A stretch of DNA of 64,000 bases from Streptomyces mangrovisoli (GCF_000974985.2 NZ_LAVA02000097.1:124001-188000), one strand, 5' to 3'. Shown: positions 29,313 to 38,501, counted from the stretch's first letter. Notes: a model not told the origin generated them from the sequence alone. Numbers and translations are program-made.

Positions 29313-29774
29313 ATGGAGATCACCGGAATCGGCCGCCGCCCGACGGCGGAGCGCGTACGCGACACCCAGGAACGGCTCGCCGCCGAGCGGGACGTCTGGG
29401 TGTCGACGGCCCACCCCGAACACGGGCCGCACCAGGTGCCGTTGTGGTTCCTGTGGGACGGGCGGGCGGTGTGGATGTGCACCGGCGCGTCCTCCGTGAC
29501 GGCACGCAATGTCCGCACGGAGCCTCGCGTGCGTCTGGCGCTGCCGGACGCCTTCGACGTGGTGCTGCTCCAGGGGGAGGCCGAGTCCTTCCCGGACGAG
29601 GACGTGCCCGCGGACGCGGCGGAGGCGTTCGCCGCCAGGTTCGGGTGGGATCCGCGGGCGGAGGAAGGCTCCTTCCTGTACATCCGTGTGGTTCCGCGGA
29701 CCGTGCGTGCCTGGCGCGGCGAGCCGGAGCTGCGCGGGAGGGTCGTCATGCGCGACGGGGCATGGGTCGAGTAG
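29313..29774 (+). CDS. PPOX-class F420-dependent oxidoreductase
   Basis: 153 residues. RPTAERVRDTQERLAAERDVWVSTA followed by PHQVPLWFLWDGRAVWM, and the flavin phosphate region ASSVTARNVRTEPRVRLAL, identify the pyridoxamine-phosphate-oxidase-like split barrel; the sequence order fits the F420-binding (deazaflavin) subgroup common in actinomycetes. The substrate is unknown. No Shine-Dalgarno; the TAGGGT -10 box ends 7 nt upstream, so the mRNA should begin at the ATG. Its stop is 13 nt from the end of the convergent glycosyltransferase gene. Confidence 0.85.
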   Translation: MEITGIGRRPTAERVRDTQERLAAERDVWVSTAHPEHGPHQVPLWFLWDGRAVWMCTGASSVTARNVRTEPRVRLALPDAFDVVLLQGEAESFPDEDVPADAAEAFAARFGWDPRAEEGSFLYIRVVPRTVRAWRGEPELRGRVVMRDGAWVE

Positions 29775-29786
29775 CGGCGGCCCACG

Positions 29787-31340
29787 TCACGGGGTGACGT
29801 ACAGGCGTACGGCCTGGACCCCGACGTGCCAGGTCTGGCGCAGCCGGTAGCCGGAGTTGACCGCGTGCCACAGGGTGGCGTCGCGGGAGCCGGGTTTGCG
29901 GTGCTGGCCGGGGCCGGAGACCACCCAGACGCGCCGGTGGCCGCGCAGGGCGTCGGCGACCTGGGAGGGGTCGCGCTCCCGTCCGTCGGGGTCGGTGGGG
30001 TCGAACCGCGCTTCGAGGGCGACGTCGGTGGTGTCGGAGAAGGCGTCCGGGTAGGCGAAGGCGGTCCCGCGCCACGCCTTCGGCTCGAACAGCACGGCGT
30101 CGCCCGGTTGTGCGCGCGCCGCCACGACGCGGGCGAGGGCGCGCAGGTCGTCGCCGTGTCCGTCGCCCTCGCGGATGCGCAGTTGGGCCGGGAGCGCCAG
30201 GGCGGCGAGGGAGACCAGGGCCAGCAGGGCCGCCGCCGTGGACACGGCCGGGCGGGCCGGGAGGCGGGCGGCGGCCGTGTCGAGTCCCTGGCCCACCAGC
30301 CAGCTCAGGCCGAGCATCCCGTACAGCACGTAACGCGGCTGGTAGAGCGGGTGCGCGAGCGAGATCAGCATGAGGACCGCCGGCGGGATCGTCAGCAGGG
30401 GCAGCGCCAGGGCGGTCAGGGCCCCGCGGCCGGGGTCGGCCCGTCGGCGGCGGCCGCCCAGGATGCCGTAGAGGACGAGTGCCGCGACGGGCACCACGGC
30501 CAGGCGGCCGCCGCCGAACGAGGCCGCCAGCTCCAGCGGGGTGCGCCATGTGGGTGCGGTCAGCCAGCCGACCGCCGAGGTCTGTCCGAAGGCCCGCAGC
30601 ATGGTCGGCACGACCCCGAGGCAGCCGGCCGTGGTCGCGAGCGCCCAGCACCGGACCACCGCCCGGGACGGCCGCCAGGCGGTCACGGTGACGGCGAGGG
30701 CCGGCACGCAGAGCAGGGCGAGGACGTTCAGCGTGCCCGCCGCGGCGACGGCGACGGCGTACGCCGCCCACCAACGCGCCGCGTGCGGGCGTCCGATGCG
30801 GTACTCCGCCTGCACGGCGCGGACGAGGAAGTAGGCGGCGGACGCGACGCACAGGGACACCAGCGCGTAGGGGCGCCCTTCCTGCGCGTACAGGCTGACC
30901 ACCGGCGCGGCAGCCCAGGCGAGTCCGGCCGCCAGGGCAGCCCGAGGCCCGGACAGCCGCCGGGCGACCGCGGTGACCAGCCCCGCGCAGACCACGGACG
31001 CCAGGACGGACGGCAGCCGCAGGGCGAGCGCGCTCGGGCCGGTCACCGTGAAGACCGTGTGCAGAAGCAGGTAGTAGGCCGCGTGCACGGCGTCGGTGTG
31101 GCCGGTCAGGTCGAGGATCCGCGCCGGACTCAGTTGCGCGACCGAGTAGCTGACGGCCTCGTCACGCCAGATGGACGCCCCGGTCGGGTCCCACAGACCG
31201 AAGCCGAGCGCGGCCAGGCAGGGAAGCCATCTGACGAGAAGCGGGACGGGGTGCCGACCGCGCCCGACCGGGGCGAAGGGGGCCTTCGTGAACGCGGTGA
31301 TGTGGTCGTCGGTACCGCTTCGGGCCGACAGCGTGGGCAT
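29787..31340 (-). CDS. Membrane glycosyltransferase (GT39/ArnT-like)
   Basis: 517 residues from ATG 31340, GAGGA upstream. About eleven hydrophobic segments. The first periplasmic loop contains SIWRDEAVSYSVAQLSPARI with the acidic pair (DE) that acts as base/metal ligand in GT-C glycosyltransferases, and LYAQEGRPYALVSL is another typical block. A soluble C-terminal domain (about residues 420-517) follows. Such enzymes transfer a sugar from a polyprenyl-phosphate donor to a cell-envelope acceptor. The donor and acceptor cannot be read from sequence. Confidence 0.85.
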   Translation of the reverse strand: MPTLSARSGTDDHITAFTKAPFAPVGRGRHPVPLLVRWLPCLAALGFGLWDPTGASIWRDEAVSYSVAQLSPARILDLTGHTDAVHAAYYLLLHTVFTVTGPSALALRLPSVLASVVCAGLVTAVARRLSGPRAALAAGLAWAAAPVVSLYAQEGRPYALVSLCVASAAYFLVRAVQAEYRIGRPHAARWWAAYAVAVAAAGTLNVLALLCVPALAVTVTAWRPSRAVVRCWALATTAGCLGVVPTMLRAFGQTSAVGWLTAPTWRTPLELAASFGGGRLAVVPVAALVLYGILGGRRRRADPGRGALTALALPLLTIPPAVLMLISLAHPLYQPRYVLYGMLGLSWLVGQGLDTAAARLPARPAVSTAAALLALVSLAALALPAQLRIREGDGHGDDLRALARVVAARAQPGDAVLFEPKAWRGTAFAYPDAFSDTTDVALEARFDPTDPDGRERDPSQVADALRGHRRVWVVSGPGQHRKPGSRDATLWHAVNSGYRLRQTWHVGVQAVRLYVTP

Positions 31341-31630
31341 TGCGTCCTCTTCCACCGGTGCGCGGGCTCGTCGGGTCCGGTCGGCCGACGATGCCCAGGG
31401 GCGGCGGGCTCGGCCTGAATAGCCGGGGAGGACGAGCCCGCTTTCGTAGGCGGGTACCACGACTTGGCCACTGTCACGCAGGTGAAGTCCGACCGGCGGA
31501 CCTGCGTCGGCCTGTGCGGCCGAAGCCGACCTCGGACCTGCCTCGGCCTGTACGGCCGGAGCTGACCGGCGAGATCCGGACGCGTGGGGGGCCGCCCGGT
31601 CGCTTCCCCGGATGAGGTAGGAAGACGGGT

Positions 31631-32209
31631 GTGAACGACCAGACCCACCCCGCCGCGATCCGCGTCTTCATCGCTCTCGCCCCGCCCGACCACGCGAAGG
31701 ACGAACTGGTCCGGGCCCTGCGGTCCGGCTATGCGGCCCACCCCGACGTGCGGTGGAACCGCGTGGAGGACTGGCACATCACCCTGGCGTTCCTCGGCGA
31801 GCTGCCGCCCGCGACGGCTCGGCTCCTGCGGGCGCCGCTCGCGGCCCTGGCGAGCGACCGCCCGCCCCTCGGCCTGGCGCTGCGCGGCAGCGGTGTCTTC
31901 GACGACCGGGTGCTGTGGAGCGGGATCGACGGGGACCTCGACGAGCTGCACCTCCTCGCCGCCGACGTCCGCGCCCTCGTCAAGGCGTCCGGAATCACCT
32001 TCGAGGAACGCCCCTTGCGCCCCCACCTCACCCTGGCGCGGGCCCGCCGCGGGGACCGCACCTCGATGACGGACATCGCCAGGACGATCGCCGGTTTCAG
32101 CGGCGCGCCCTGGCCCGCCGCACGACTGCACCTGGTGGGCAGCAGCGCCGTCCGGGGCCGAGGACCGGTCCACTACCGGGACATCGAGTCATGGGCGTTC
32201 GCCGGGTAG
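31631..32209 (+). CDS. thpR: RNA 2',3'-cyclic phosphodiesterase (ThpR/LigT)
   Basis: 192 residues. The two HxTx motifs of the 2H phosphoesterase superfamily are present at the expected spacing: DWHITLAFLG (about residue 47) and RPHLTLARAR (about 131). IRVFIALAPPDHAKDEL opens the fold. The family hydrolyses 2',3'-cyclic phosphate RNA ends and can ligate tRNA halves in reverse. TAGGAA (31618-31623) ends 7 nt before the GTG start, again indicating a leaderless transcript. The 290 nt before it hold no other gene. Confidence 0.9.
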   Translation: MNDQTHPAAIRVFIALAPPDHAKDELVRALRSGYAAHPDVRWNRVEDWHITLAFLGELPPATARLLRAPLAALASDRPPLGLALRGSGVFDDRVLWSGIDGDLDELHLLAADVRALVKASGITFEERPLRPHLTLARARRGDRTSMTDIARTIAGFSGAPWPAARLHLVGSSAVRGRGPVHYRDIESWAFAG

Positions 32210-32247
32210 TGGGGAGGGCTCCGCGCGGCGGGCAGCGGGACCGCCGC

Positions 32248-32616
32248 TCATCGGCCCTCGATCGTGTTGTCCTCGACCTGGCCGCCCCGGGCCTTCAGCA
32301 CCGCCTCGCCGTGCTCCAGGTTCACGGTGTTGCGGCCGACCGTCCCCCGTCGGGTGGCCCGCAGCCAGAACCGGGACCGGCGCCCGCCGGTGAGCCGGTT
32401 GCCGGTGACCCGTCCGCCGGACGCCGCCTCCAGCCTGGACGTCCCGTCGGTTCCCTGCCCGGAGGCGGCCAGGACCGTCACCGTGACCAGGCCGCCCAGC
32501 AGTACGGCGAAGCCGACGGCGAGGGTCCAACTCCACTTTTCGGTGAGGAGGTTGGTCACCACGCCCACGGCCACGCTCAGCACGACCGCCAGCCCGGCCA
32601 TCCACTTGGCACTCAT
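32248..32616 (-). CDS. Small membrane protein coupled to the TPR-ATPase
   Basis: 122 residues from ATG 32616, one base after the ATPase stop (TGACATG). Two hydrophobic segments: KWMAGLAVVLSVAVGVVTNLL and WTLAVGFAVLLGGLVTVTVL. The soluble remainder has a regular GNRL, GRNTV, EDNTI spacing that suggests a few rungs of a right-handed β-helix. Not a recognised family. Tight coupling to the upstream ATPase suggests the two proteins work together at the membrane. Confidence 0.7.
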   Translation of the reverse strand: MSAKWMAGLAVVLSVAVGVVTNLLTEKWSWTLAVGFAVLLGGLVTVTVLAASGQGTDGTSRLEAASGGRVTGNRLTGGRRSRFWLRATRRGTVGRNTVNLEHGEAVLKARGGQVEDNTIEGR

Positions 32617-32617
32617 G

Positions 32618-35600
32618 TCATCCACCGCCCGAGGTTCCGTTGCGAAGCATTCGGTACCGGTCCAGGTCAGCACGGTGGTGCAGCCTGGACCTGTCGATCG
32701 ACCGGGCGCAGGCGCGCGCCTCGGCCACCCGTCCCATCCCCTGGTAGGTCAGGCCCAACTCGAGCCGCGCCCAGGCGGCGAGACCCGCCACCCCTCCGCG
32801 CTCGGCCACCGCGCAGGCCTCGGTCAGCAGGACCGCGGCCTCTTCGGCCGCTCCCGACCCCCGGCGGGCGAGCCCGGTCAGCAGGACGGCGCGGGCCTCG
32901 GAGAACACGTCGCCGCACCCGTCGTCCTCGAGGACCGCCCGGGCCTTGGCGGTCAGTGCGCACGACTCCTCGAACCGGTCCCGCTCCAGCGCCACTTCGG
33001 CGAGACACAGGAGGGCGTCGGCACGGAGCAGTTCGACGTGCTCGAGCCCGTCCAGACGGCCCTGTGCCTCGGTGGCCAGGATCGCCGCCTGATCGTGGTC
33101 CCCGACGAGGACGGCTGCCTCGGCGAGGCCGAGCAGCGCGCGCACCCGCTGCTCCTCGGCGACGTCGCGGCCCAGCTCCAGCATCTTCCGGTACGCCGAG
33201 GTCGCGGCCCGCGCGTCCGCCCGGATCAGCGCGAGGTGGCCGAGACAGTCGAGGGCGTCGAGCTGCCCCATCACGAACCCCGCCTCGTCGCACCGCCGCA
33301 GCGCGGGGAGGAGCTGCCGCTCGGCCGTGTCCAGGTCCCAGGCGAGAACAGCGTCGCGGCCCAGCCCCACCTGGCCCAGCAGCTCACCCGTGAGGTACTC
33401 GGTCTCCCTTCCGAGGCGCGCGGCGCGGGCATGTGCCTCGGCGGCCCGCTCCAGGGACGTACGCGCCCACATGTCCGCCATCACGTTCCACACGTCGCAC
33501 TGCCAGGCGGGAACCTCGGCCGCCTCGAACAGCTCCAGTGCCTGCCGGTAGTGCGCCTCCGCCTCGGCATCGTCACCGCGGGCCCGGGCCACGTGTCCCA
33601 GCCCGTAGCGCACCTCCCCGAGGCACTCCAGGTCGCCGGCGGGTTCCGCCGCCGCCAGCGCGTCCCGGTAGGCCCGCTCCGCCTCGCCCCAGCGGCTCAG
33701 ATCCGAGAAGACCCTCGCCAGCCCGCAGCACGCCGCGGCCACACCGCGCCGGTCCTCGACGCGTTCGTACAGTGCGCGGGCGCCGCGCAGCGGCTCCTCG
33801 GCCTCGGCGGGGCTGCTGCGCTCGCGAAGGGTGTTGCCGATGCCGCACCACGCCTCCGCCTCGCCGTACGGGTCGCCGACACCGCGCGACAGGCCGAGGG
33901 CGGTGCGGTGGGCGTCCAGCGCGGTGTCGAACTCGCCCCGGTCGAAGGCCGTGTAGCCGATGCCGTTCCACGCCTCGGCCAGCAGGGTGGCGTCCTGAGC
34001 CTCTGCGGCCGGCGCCAGGGCCGCGCGGAAGTGTTCCTCGGCACGGGTCACCCGGCCCGCGGCATGGTGGATCCGGGCCAGACCGCACCGGGCGCCGGCC
34101 GCGCCTTCGGGCACGTCGTGCGACTCGCTCAGCCGCAGCGCCGTGCGATGGGCCCGCTCGGCCTCCCCCGCCGACCCCGTGTCGAGCAGAACGCGCCCCA
34201 GCCCGTTCCACACATCCGCCTGCGGCCCGGGACCGCCGACGTGTTCGATCACCGGGGCGGCCACGAGCCGCCGGCAGGTCTCCAGGGCCAGGGGCAGATC
34301 GCCGCTGCACTCGGCCGTCGCGGCCAGCCGGGCGAGCAGCGGCGCCACCGCCTCCTCCGGCCGGCCGGCCAGTGCCTCGGCGTACGTCCGGGTGGCTTCG
34401 CCGTAGAACTGAAGGGCGTCGGCGGTGTCGGCCAGCGGGATCAGCAGCCGGTCGCGGGCCGCCGCGTCGCCGGTGTCCGCGCAGGCGCGCGACGCCCGCC
34501 GCAGCAGGTGGTGCGCGCGCTCGTGGCGGTGCTGGTGCCAGGCGATGAGACCGGCGACCGAGGCGGCGGCCGCCGTCACCGACGGAAGCGATCGCGCGAC
34601 CGCGTCCGCCACGTCGTCCGTCAGGGCCACTTCGGCGATCCGGAGCGCCGGCCCCCACTCCCCCGCCTCGTACGCCGTATCGAGCCGGGCGCGCCACTCC
34701 CGCTCGGTGCGCCCGTCCCCCGCGGCGAACCGGTGGTAGCTCTCCTCGATCAGGTCCCCGGCCCGCGCGCAGTAGGCGGCCGCCCGCTCATGGCAGTCGA
34801 CCAGACCGGCGGGGTCCTCGTCCCGGAACGCGGTCAGCAGCGCGGTGCGCACCAGCGGGTGCAGCACCCAGCGCGCCCCTCCCGCGGCCCGGCGGTAGCG
34901 GCGCACGAACGAGTGCCGCAGCAGCCGGCGGTCCCAGCCGCGCGGCAGCCGCCCGGGACCCACGGCTGCCCGTACGGCACCGGTCCGCACGTTCCTGAGG
35001 ACGGCGGCCGCCCGCAGCACCCGGCGGTCGGCGTCGGAGAGGCTCGTCTCGAACACGCGGGGCAGCCACTGTTCCACCGGAGCGCTGCGGGCCCGCTCCA
35101 GGATCCAGGCGGTGCTCACGTCGGCCGTCGCGCCTCTGCGGGCCGCCGCGTCGGCGACCGCGGCGACCCAGACGGGTATGCCCCGACACGATCGGTGCAC
35201 GGCCTCGGCCACCGGCCGGGAGGAGATCCCGCACGATCTCAGGAACGCCGCGGTCTCGCGCAGATGCCAGGGACGCAGCACCACTTCGCGTGCCACCGTG
35301 GCGTCCAGCGGCAGCGGCTCCCTGGTGGCCAGCACGAAGCGGAGCCCCGGTGCGGCGCGAAGGACACCGGGCAGCAGGACGGCGGCGAACCAGTCGGCGG
35401 CACCGGCGCCGGCCGCGCGGTCCTCCGGGGCGGGCGCGTCGAGGTGGTACAGCCATTCACAGCCGTCGACCATCACGATCCGGGCGCCCCGGCCGGCGGA
35501 TCCACGCGCCAGGCGGATCAGCGCCTCGGCCGCCGCCTCGCGATCCAGCGGCCGGCGGGAGGCGTCCACCGTGACACGGTTGTTGTTCATGGACGCGCCG

Positions 35601-35971
35601 CGGCCCGCCCGCAGGACGATCCGTACGGCTCCCCGGCCGGGCCCGCCCGGCAGGCCCGCCGCACGCCGGAAGCGCCACATCCTCCACCACGCCGCGCGCC
35701 GCCCGGCGACCAGGGCCTTCGCCAGGCCGACGGCCACGTGCCGGTCGAGTTCGCTCGCCGGGGCCTGCTCGCGCATCGTCGCCGACAGGTCGATCAGCCG
35801 CACGGGACAGGTCAGGACGCTCCTCATGTGGTGCAGGAGGCGGGACTTCCCGTGTCCCGACACCCCGCGGACCACGACGACCGGCGGCCCGGACGCGGAC
35901 CCTTCGAGCGCCTGCACGGCCGTCTCCGCCGCACGCCGGTGCTGATACCGCCCCACATCCCCATACAGCAC
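32618..35971 (-). CDS. Large P-loop ATPase with C-terminal TPR array
   Basis: 1117 residues from GTG 35971. Walker A is VVVRGVSGHGKSRLLHHM (about residues 31-46). An acidic Walker B-like strand RIVMVDGCEWLYHL lies near 165, followed by FVLATREPLPLDATV, a sensor region typical of STAND/AAA NTPases. From about residue 420 to the end the protein is helical repeats of about 40 residues of TPR type (for example AEAWCGIGNTLRERSSPAEA, AAACCGLARVFSDLSRWGEA, GEVRYGLGHVARARGDDAEA). There is no DNA-binding or peptidase domain. STAND-TPR proteins often switch on an effector when a ligand is sensed; here the only nearby partner is the small membrane protein. Role unknown. Confidence 0.8.
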   Translation of the reverse strand: MLYGDVGRYQHRRAAETAVQALEGSASGPPVVVVRGVSGHGKSRLLHHMRSVLTCPVRLIDLSATMREQAPASELDRHVAVGLAKALVAGRRAAWWRMWRFRRAAGLPGGPGRGAVRIVLRAGRGASMNNNRVTVDASRRPLDREAAAEALIRLARGSAGRGARIVMVDGCEWLYHLDAPAPEDRAAGAGAADWFAAVLLPGVLRAAPGLRFVLATREPLPLDATVAREVVLRPWHLRETAAFLRSCGISSRPVAEAVHRSCRGIPVWVAAVADAAARRGATADVSTAWILERARSAPVEQWLPRVFETSLSDADRRVLRAAAVLRNVRTGAVRAAVGPGRLPRGWDRRLLRHSFVRRYRRAAGGARWVLHPLVRTALLTAFRDEDPAGLVDCHERAAAYCARAGDLIEESYHRFAAGDGRTEREWRARLDTAYEAGEWGPALRIAEVALTDDVADAVARSLPSVTAAAASVAGLIAWHQHRHERAHHLLRRASRACADTGDAAARDRLLIPLADTADALQFYGEATRTYAEALAGRPEEAVAPLLARLAATAECSGDLPLALETCRRLVAAPVIEHVGGPGPQADVWNGLGRVLLDTGSAGEAERAHRTALRLSESHDVPEGAAGARCGLARIHHAAGRVTRAEEHFRAALAPAAEAQDATLLAEAWNGIGYTAFDRGEFDTALDAHRTALGLSRGVGDPYGEAEAWCGIGNTLRERSSPAEAEEPLRGARALYERVEDRRGVAAACCGLARVFSDLSRWGEAERAYRDALAAAEPAGDLECLGEVRYGLGHVARARGDDAEAEAHYRQALELFEAAEVPAWQCDVWNVMADMWARTSLERAAEAHARAARLGRETEYLTGELLGQVGLGRDAVLAWDLDTAERQLLPALRRCDEAGFVMGQLDALDCLGHLALIRADARAATSAYRKMLELGRDVAEEQRVRALLGLAEAAVLVGDHDQAAILATEAQGRLDGLEHVELLRADALLCLAEVALERDRFEESCALTAKARAVLEDDGCGDVFSEARAVLLTGLARRGSGAAEEAAVLLTEACAVAERGGVAGLAAWARLELGLTYQGMGRVAEARACARSIDRSRLHHRADLDRYRMLRNGTSGGG

Positions 35972-36019
35972 GACTCTCCCCCCGTCCTCGCGGGGGAGGC
36001 TACCCCGCCGGGCCCCTCC

Positions 36020-36958
36020 TCAGCTGAACGTTCGCCGGTAGGACTGCGGGCTGACCCCGGTGGTGCGTTTGAAGCGGTCACGGAAGGCGGTGGGCGAGCC
36101 GAACCCGACCTGGGTGGCGATGCGTTCGACGGAGTGGTTCGTGGTCTCCAGCAGGTGCTGCGCCTGGCGGACGCGGGCCCGGTGGAGCCACTGGAGCGGG
36201 GTGGTCCCGGTCTGTTCGCGGAAGCGCCGGATCAGGGTCCGGGTGCTGGTGCCCGAGCGGGCGGCGATGTCGGCGAGCGTGAGGATGCGGCTCAGGTTCT
36301 CGCGCAACCAGGTGAGCAGCGTCTCGAGGTCGGAGCCCTGGGGTGCGGGGGCGTGGTCGTGGACGATGAACTGCGCCTGGCCGCCCTCGCGTTCGAGGGG
36401 CATCACCGAAAGGCGCGCGGCGTCGGCGGCGACCGCCGATCCGTAGTCGCGACGGATCATGTGCAGGCACAGGTCCAGGCCCGCGGCGGCACCGGCCGAG
36501 GTCAGGAACTGACCGTTGTCGACGTACAGGACGTCCGGGTCCACGTCGAGGTCCGGGTGCATCGCGGCGAGCAGGTCGGCCGCGATCCAGTGGGTCGTCA
36601 CGCGCAGCCCGTCGAGCAGTCCGGTGGCGGCCAGCGGGAAGGTGCCGGCGCAGAGGGAGGCGATGCGCGTGCCGTCGGCGGCGGCCGACCGCAGCGCGTC
36701 GCGCACGGCAGGCGACACTCCGGCCGTGGGGTCGGCGACGCCCGGCACGATGATCGTGTCCGCGTCCCGGAGGCCCTCCAGGCCCCAGCGGGCACGCAGG
36801 GTGAAGAGTCCGGCGTCGATCTCGTCCCGCTCGGCGCACACCCGGACCTGGTAGCCGGGGCGCCCGTCGGGCAGCCGGGTCCGGGCGAAGACCTCGAGCG
36901 GCGTGGACAGATCGAACGGGATCACCTGGTCCAGCGCGAGTACGGCGACGGTGTGCAT
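36020..36958 (-). CDS. GlxA-family AraC-type regulator (DJ-1/PfpI domain + HTH)
   Basis: 312 residues from ATG 36958, GGAG upstream. The N-terminal DJ-1/PfpI-like domain is seen in TVAVLALDQVIPFDLSTPLEVF and IASLCAGTFPLAATGLL, with Cys in the nucleophile elbow ASLCAG. The C-terminal AraC/XylS domain follows: ENLSRILTLADIAARSGTSTRTLIRRFREQTGTTPLQWL, then SVERIATQVGFGSPTAFRDRF. Proteins of this layout often regulate a divergent DJ-1 or small-molecule metabolism gene. Here the divergent position is taken by a truncated DJ-1 fragment and a membrane protein gene. Confidence 0.92.
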   Translation of the reverse strand: MHTVAVLALDQVIPFDLSTPLEVFARTRLPDGRPGYQVRVCAERDEIDAGLFTLRARWGLEGLRDADTIIVPGVADPTAGVSPAVRDALRSAAADGTRIASLCAGTFPLAATGLLDGLRVTTHWIAADLLAAMHPDLDVDPDVLYVDNGQFLTSAGAAAGLDLCLHMIRRDYGSAVAADAARLSVMPLEREGGQAQFIVHDHAPAPQGSDLETLLTWLRENLSRILTLADIAARSGTSTRTLIRRFREQTGTTPLQWLHRARVRQAQHLLETTNHSVERIATQVGFGSPTAFRDRFKRTTGVSPQSYRRTFS

Positions 36959-37059
36959 GGCGTGAATTCTCCTCCCCGCGGCGGGGCCGAACCGGATCGG
37001 ACCGGGTCCGTGTCCGAGAAGCCCCATGTCACAAGGGTTCCGCGCCCGCGAGAAGCCCT

Positions 37060-37094
37060 TGGCACTATCCCGTTGAAGTATGTCGTCAGTGCCA
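37060..37094. promoter_or_regulatory. Inverted repeat in the GlxA / DUF2269 intergenic region
   Basis: TGGCACT (37060-37066) and AGTGCCA (37088-37094) are perfect inverted 7-mers separated by 21 nt, so corresponding positions lie on one face about three helical turns apart. TTGAAG (37073-37078) lies between them. This is a plausible AraC-type operator for the adjacent GlxA-like regulator. Confidence 0.45.
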
Positions 37095-37163
37095 CTGGGC
37101 GATCACCGCGGCAGCCGGTTGACTTCGGGGCGTCAGAGGAAAACCGGCACCTGAAGGAAGCCC

Positions 37164-37274
37164 ATGCACATCCAAGTCGTCCCGTACGACGGTTTCGATC
37201 CGCTCGATGTCGTCGCGCCCCACGAGGTCCTCCCCGTCGGCGGACGCCGGACCGCCCCGGAGCGTCGGGCATGA
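37164..37274 (+). pseudogene. DJ-1/PfpI family remnant (36 codons)
   Basis: ATG 37164 opens MHIQVVPYDGFDPLDVVAPHEVL, a recognisable N-terminus of a DJ-1/PfpI protein, but after 36 codons (GGRRTAPERRA) it stops, against about 200 residues in the family. Its TGA overlaps the ATG of the next gene. This looks like an in-place deletion that removed the rest of the gene. It may still serve as a leader that couples translation to the next gene. Confidence 0.6.
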
Positions 37275-37780
37275 CCAAGCTCCTTCTGTCGCTGCACGTC
37301 CTGGCCGCCATCCTGGCCGTCGGCCCGGTCACGGTGGCGGCGAGCATGTTCCCGGCGACCTTGCGCCGCGCGCTCGGTCCATCCGGTGCATCCACCATGG
37401 CGACACGGCCGGGCGACGGCGACGCCCTTCCCACACTGCGGACCCTGCACCGCATCTGCCGGGTCTACGCGGCACTCGGTGTCGCGGTCCCCGTCTTCGG
37501 CCTCGCCACCGCCGACAGCCTCGGCGTGCTCGGCGACACCTGGCTGATCACCTCCATCGTGCTGACCACGGCTGCCGCCGCTGTCCTGGCCCTGCTGATC
37601 CTGCCCGCGCAGGAGCGTGCCCTGGCCGAAGCGGACGGGACTTCGCTGTCGACGCCGGCGCCCCCGCCGGCCCTTCGGGCGCCGGGCCGGCTCGCGATGC
37701 TCACGGGTGTCTTCAATCTGCTCTGGGCCACGGTCACCGTTCTCATGATCATCCGCCCCGGCTCCACGACGGGCACGTGA
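37271..37780 (+). CDS. DUF2269-like integral membrane protein
   Basis: 169 residues from ATG 37271, overlapping the DJ-1 remnant's stop. Four hydrophobic segments: LLLSLHVLAAILAVGPVTVAA at the N-terminus, ICRVYAALGVAVPVFGLATA, WLITSIVLTTAAAAVLALLI, and LAMLTGVFNLLWATVTVLMI at the end. The opening LHVLAAILAVGP with its conserved His is characteristic of the DUF2269 family of small membrane proteins of unknown function. It is divergent from the GlxA-like regulator, so it may be its target. Confidence 0.75.
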   Translation: MTKLLLSLHVLAAILAVGPVTVAASMFPATLRRALGPSGASTMATRPGDGDALPTLRTLHRICRVYAALGVAVPVFGLATADSLGVLGDTWLITSIVLTTAAAAVLALLILPAQERALAEADGTSLSTPAPPPALRAPGRLAMLTGVFNLLWATVTVLMIIRPGSTTGT

Positions 37781-37820
37781 ACGGGAGCCCATAGATGCAG
37801 GAGCCACGTAGGCTCGGCCC

Positions 37821-38501
37821 ATGACGACGGCAGAACCCAGGACCCAAGGCCCTTACACCGCACCGCACTTCGCGACCTCTGCCCTCATCACCATCGACGT
37901 GCAGCGCGATTTTCTCTCCGACGCGCCGTACGGCGTGCCGGGCACGACGGAGATTCTCCCCGCACTGCGGCGGACCGTGTCCGCCTACCGCGCCGCGGGA
38001 CGGCCGGTCGTGCACATCGTGCGCCTGTACGAGGACGGCGGCGGCAACGCCGATCTCGTGCGGCGGCAGCTGCTGGAGTCGGGGGTGCGCATCGCGGCGC
38101 CAGGCACGGCGGGCAGCGAACTGGCGGAGGGACTCCCGCCCGAGGGGGCGCCCGGCCTCGATCCCGAGCTGCTCCTCGCGGGCCGGCCACAGCGGTTGGG
38201 GGCGTACGACCACGCGGTCTTCAAGCCGCGCTGGGGCGCCTTCCACCGCACCTGCCTGGAGGAGCTGCTGGGGCGACTCGGCGTCGACACGCTGGTGTTC
38301 GCCGGGTGCAACCTGCCGAACTGCCCGCGGGCCAGCATCGTCCAGGCGTCGGAACGCGATTTCCGGGTGGCGCTGGTGCGGGACGCCGTCTCGCGGGTGA
38401 CCGATTCCGCGCTCACCGAACTCGCGGGCATCGGCGTCGAGATCCTCGACACCGCCGCCCTCGAAGGGAAGTTGGCCGAGGTGGCGGCGCGGGCCGACTG
38501 A
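37821..38501 (+). CDS. Isochorismatase-family cysteine hydrolase
   Basis: 226 residues. The catalytic triad is visible: Asp in ITIDVQRDFLS (about residue 30), Lys in HAVFKPRWGAFHRT (about 136), and Cys in AGCNLPNCPRASIV (about 174). This matches the cysteine hydrolase family that includes isochorismatase, nicotinamidase and N-carbamoylsarcosine amidase; the substrate is unknown. TAGGCT (37809-37814) ends 6 nt before the ATG, consistent with a leaderless mRNA. There is no obvious partner gene. Confidence 0.88.
   Translation: MTTAEPRTQGPYTAPHFATSALITIDVQRDFLSDAPYGVPGTTEILPALRRTVSAYRAAGRPVVHIVRLYEDGGGNADLVRRQLLESGVRIAAPGTAGSELAEGLPPEGAPGLDPELLLAGRPQRLGAYDHAVFKPRWGAFHRTCLEELLGRLGVDTLVFAGCNLPNCPRASIVQASERDFRVALVRDAVSRVTDSALTELAGIGVEILDTAALEGKLAEVAARAD

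Noticed and set aside
32264..37780. A rightward open frame of about 1,800 codons opposite the TPR-ATPase and GlxA genes
   Set aside because: No domain motifs except its 3' end, which is the genuine DUF2269-like gene from 37271; the leftward genes in the same DNA carry clear motifs.
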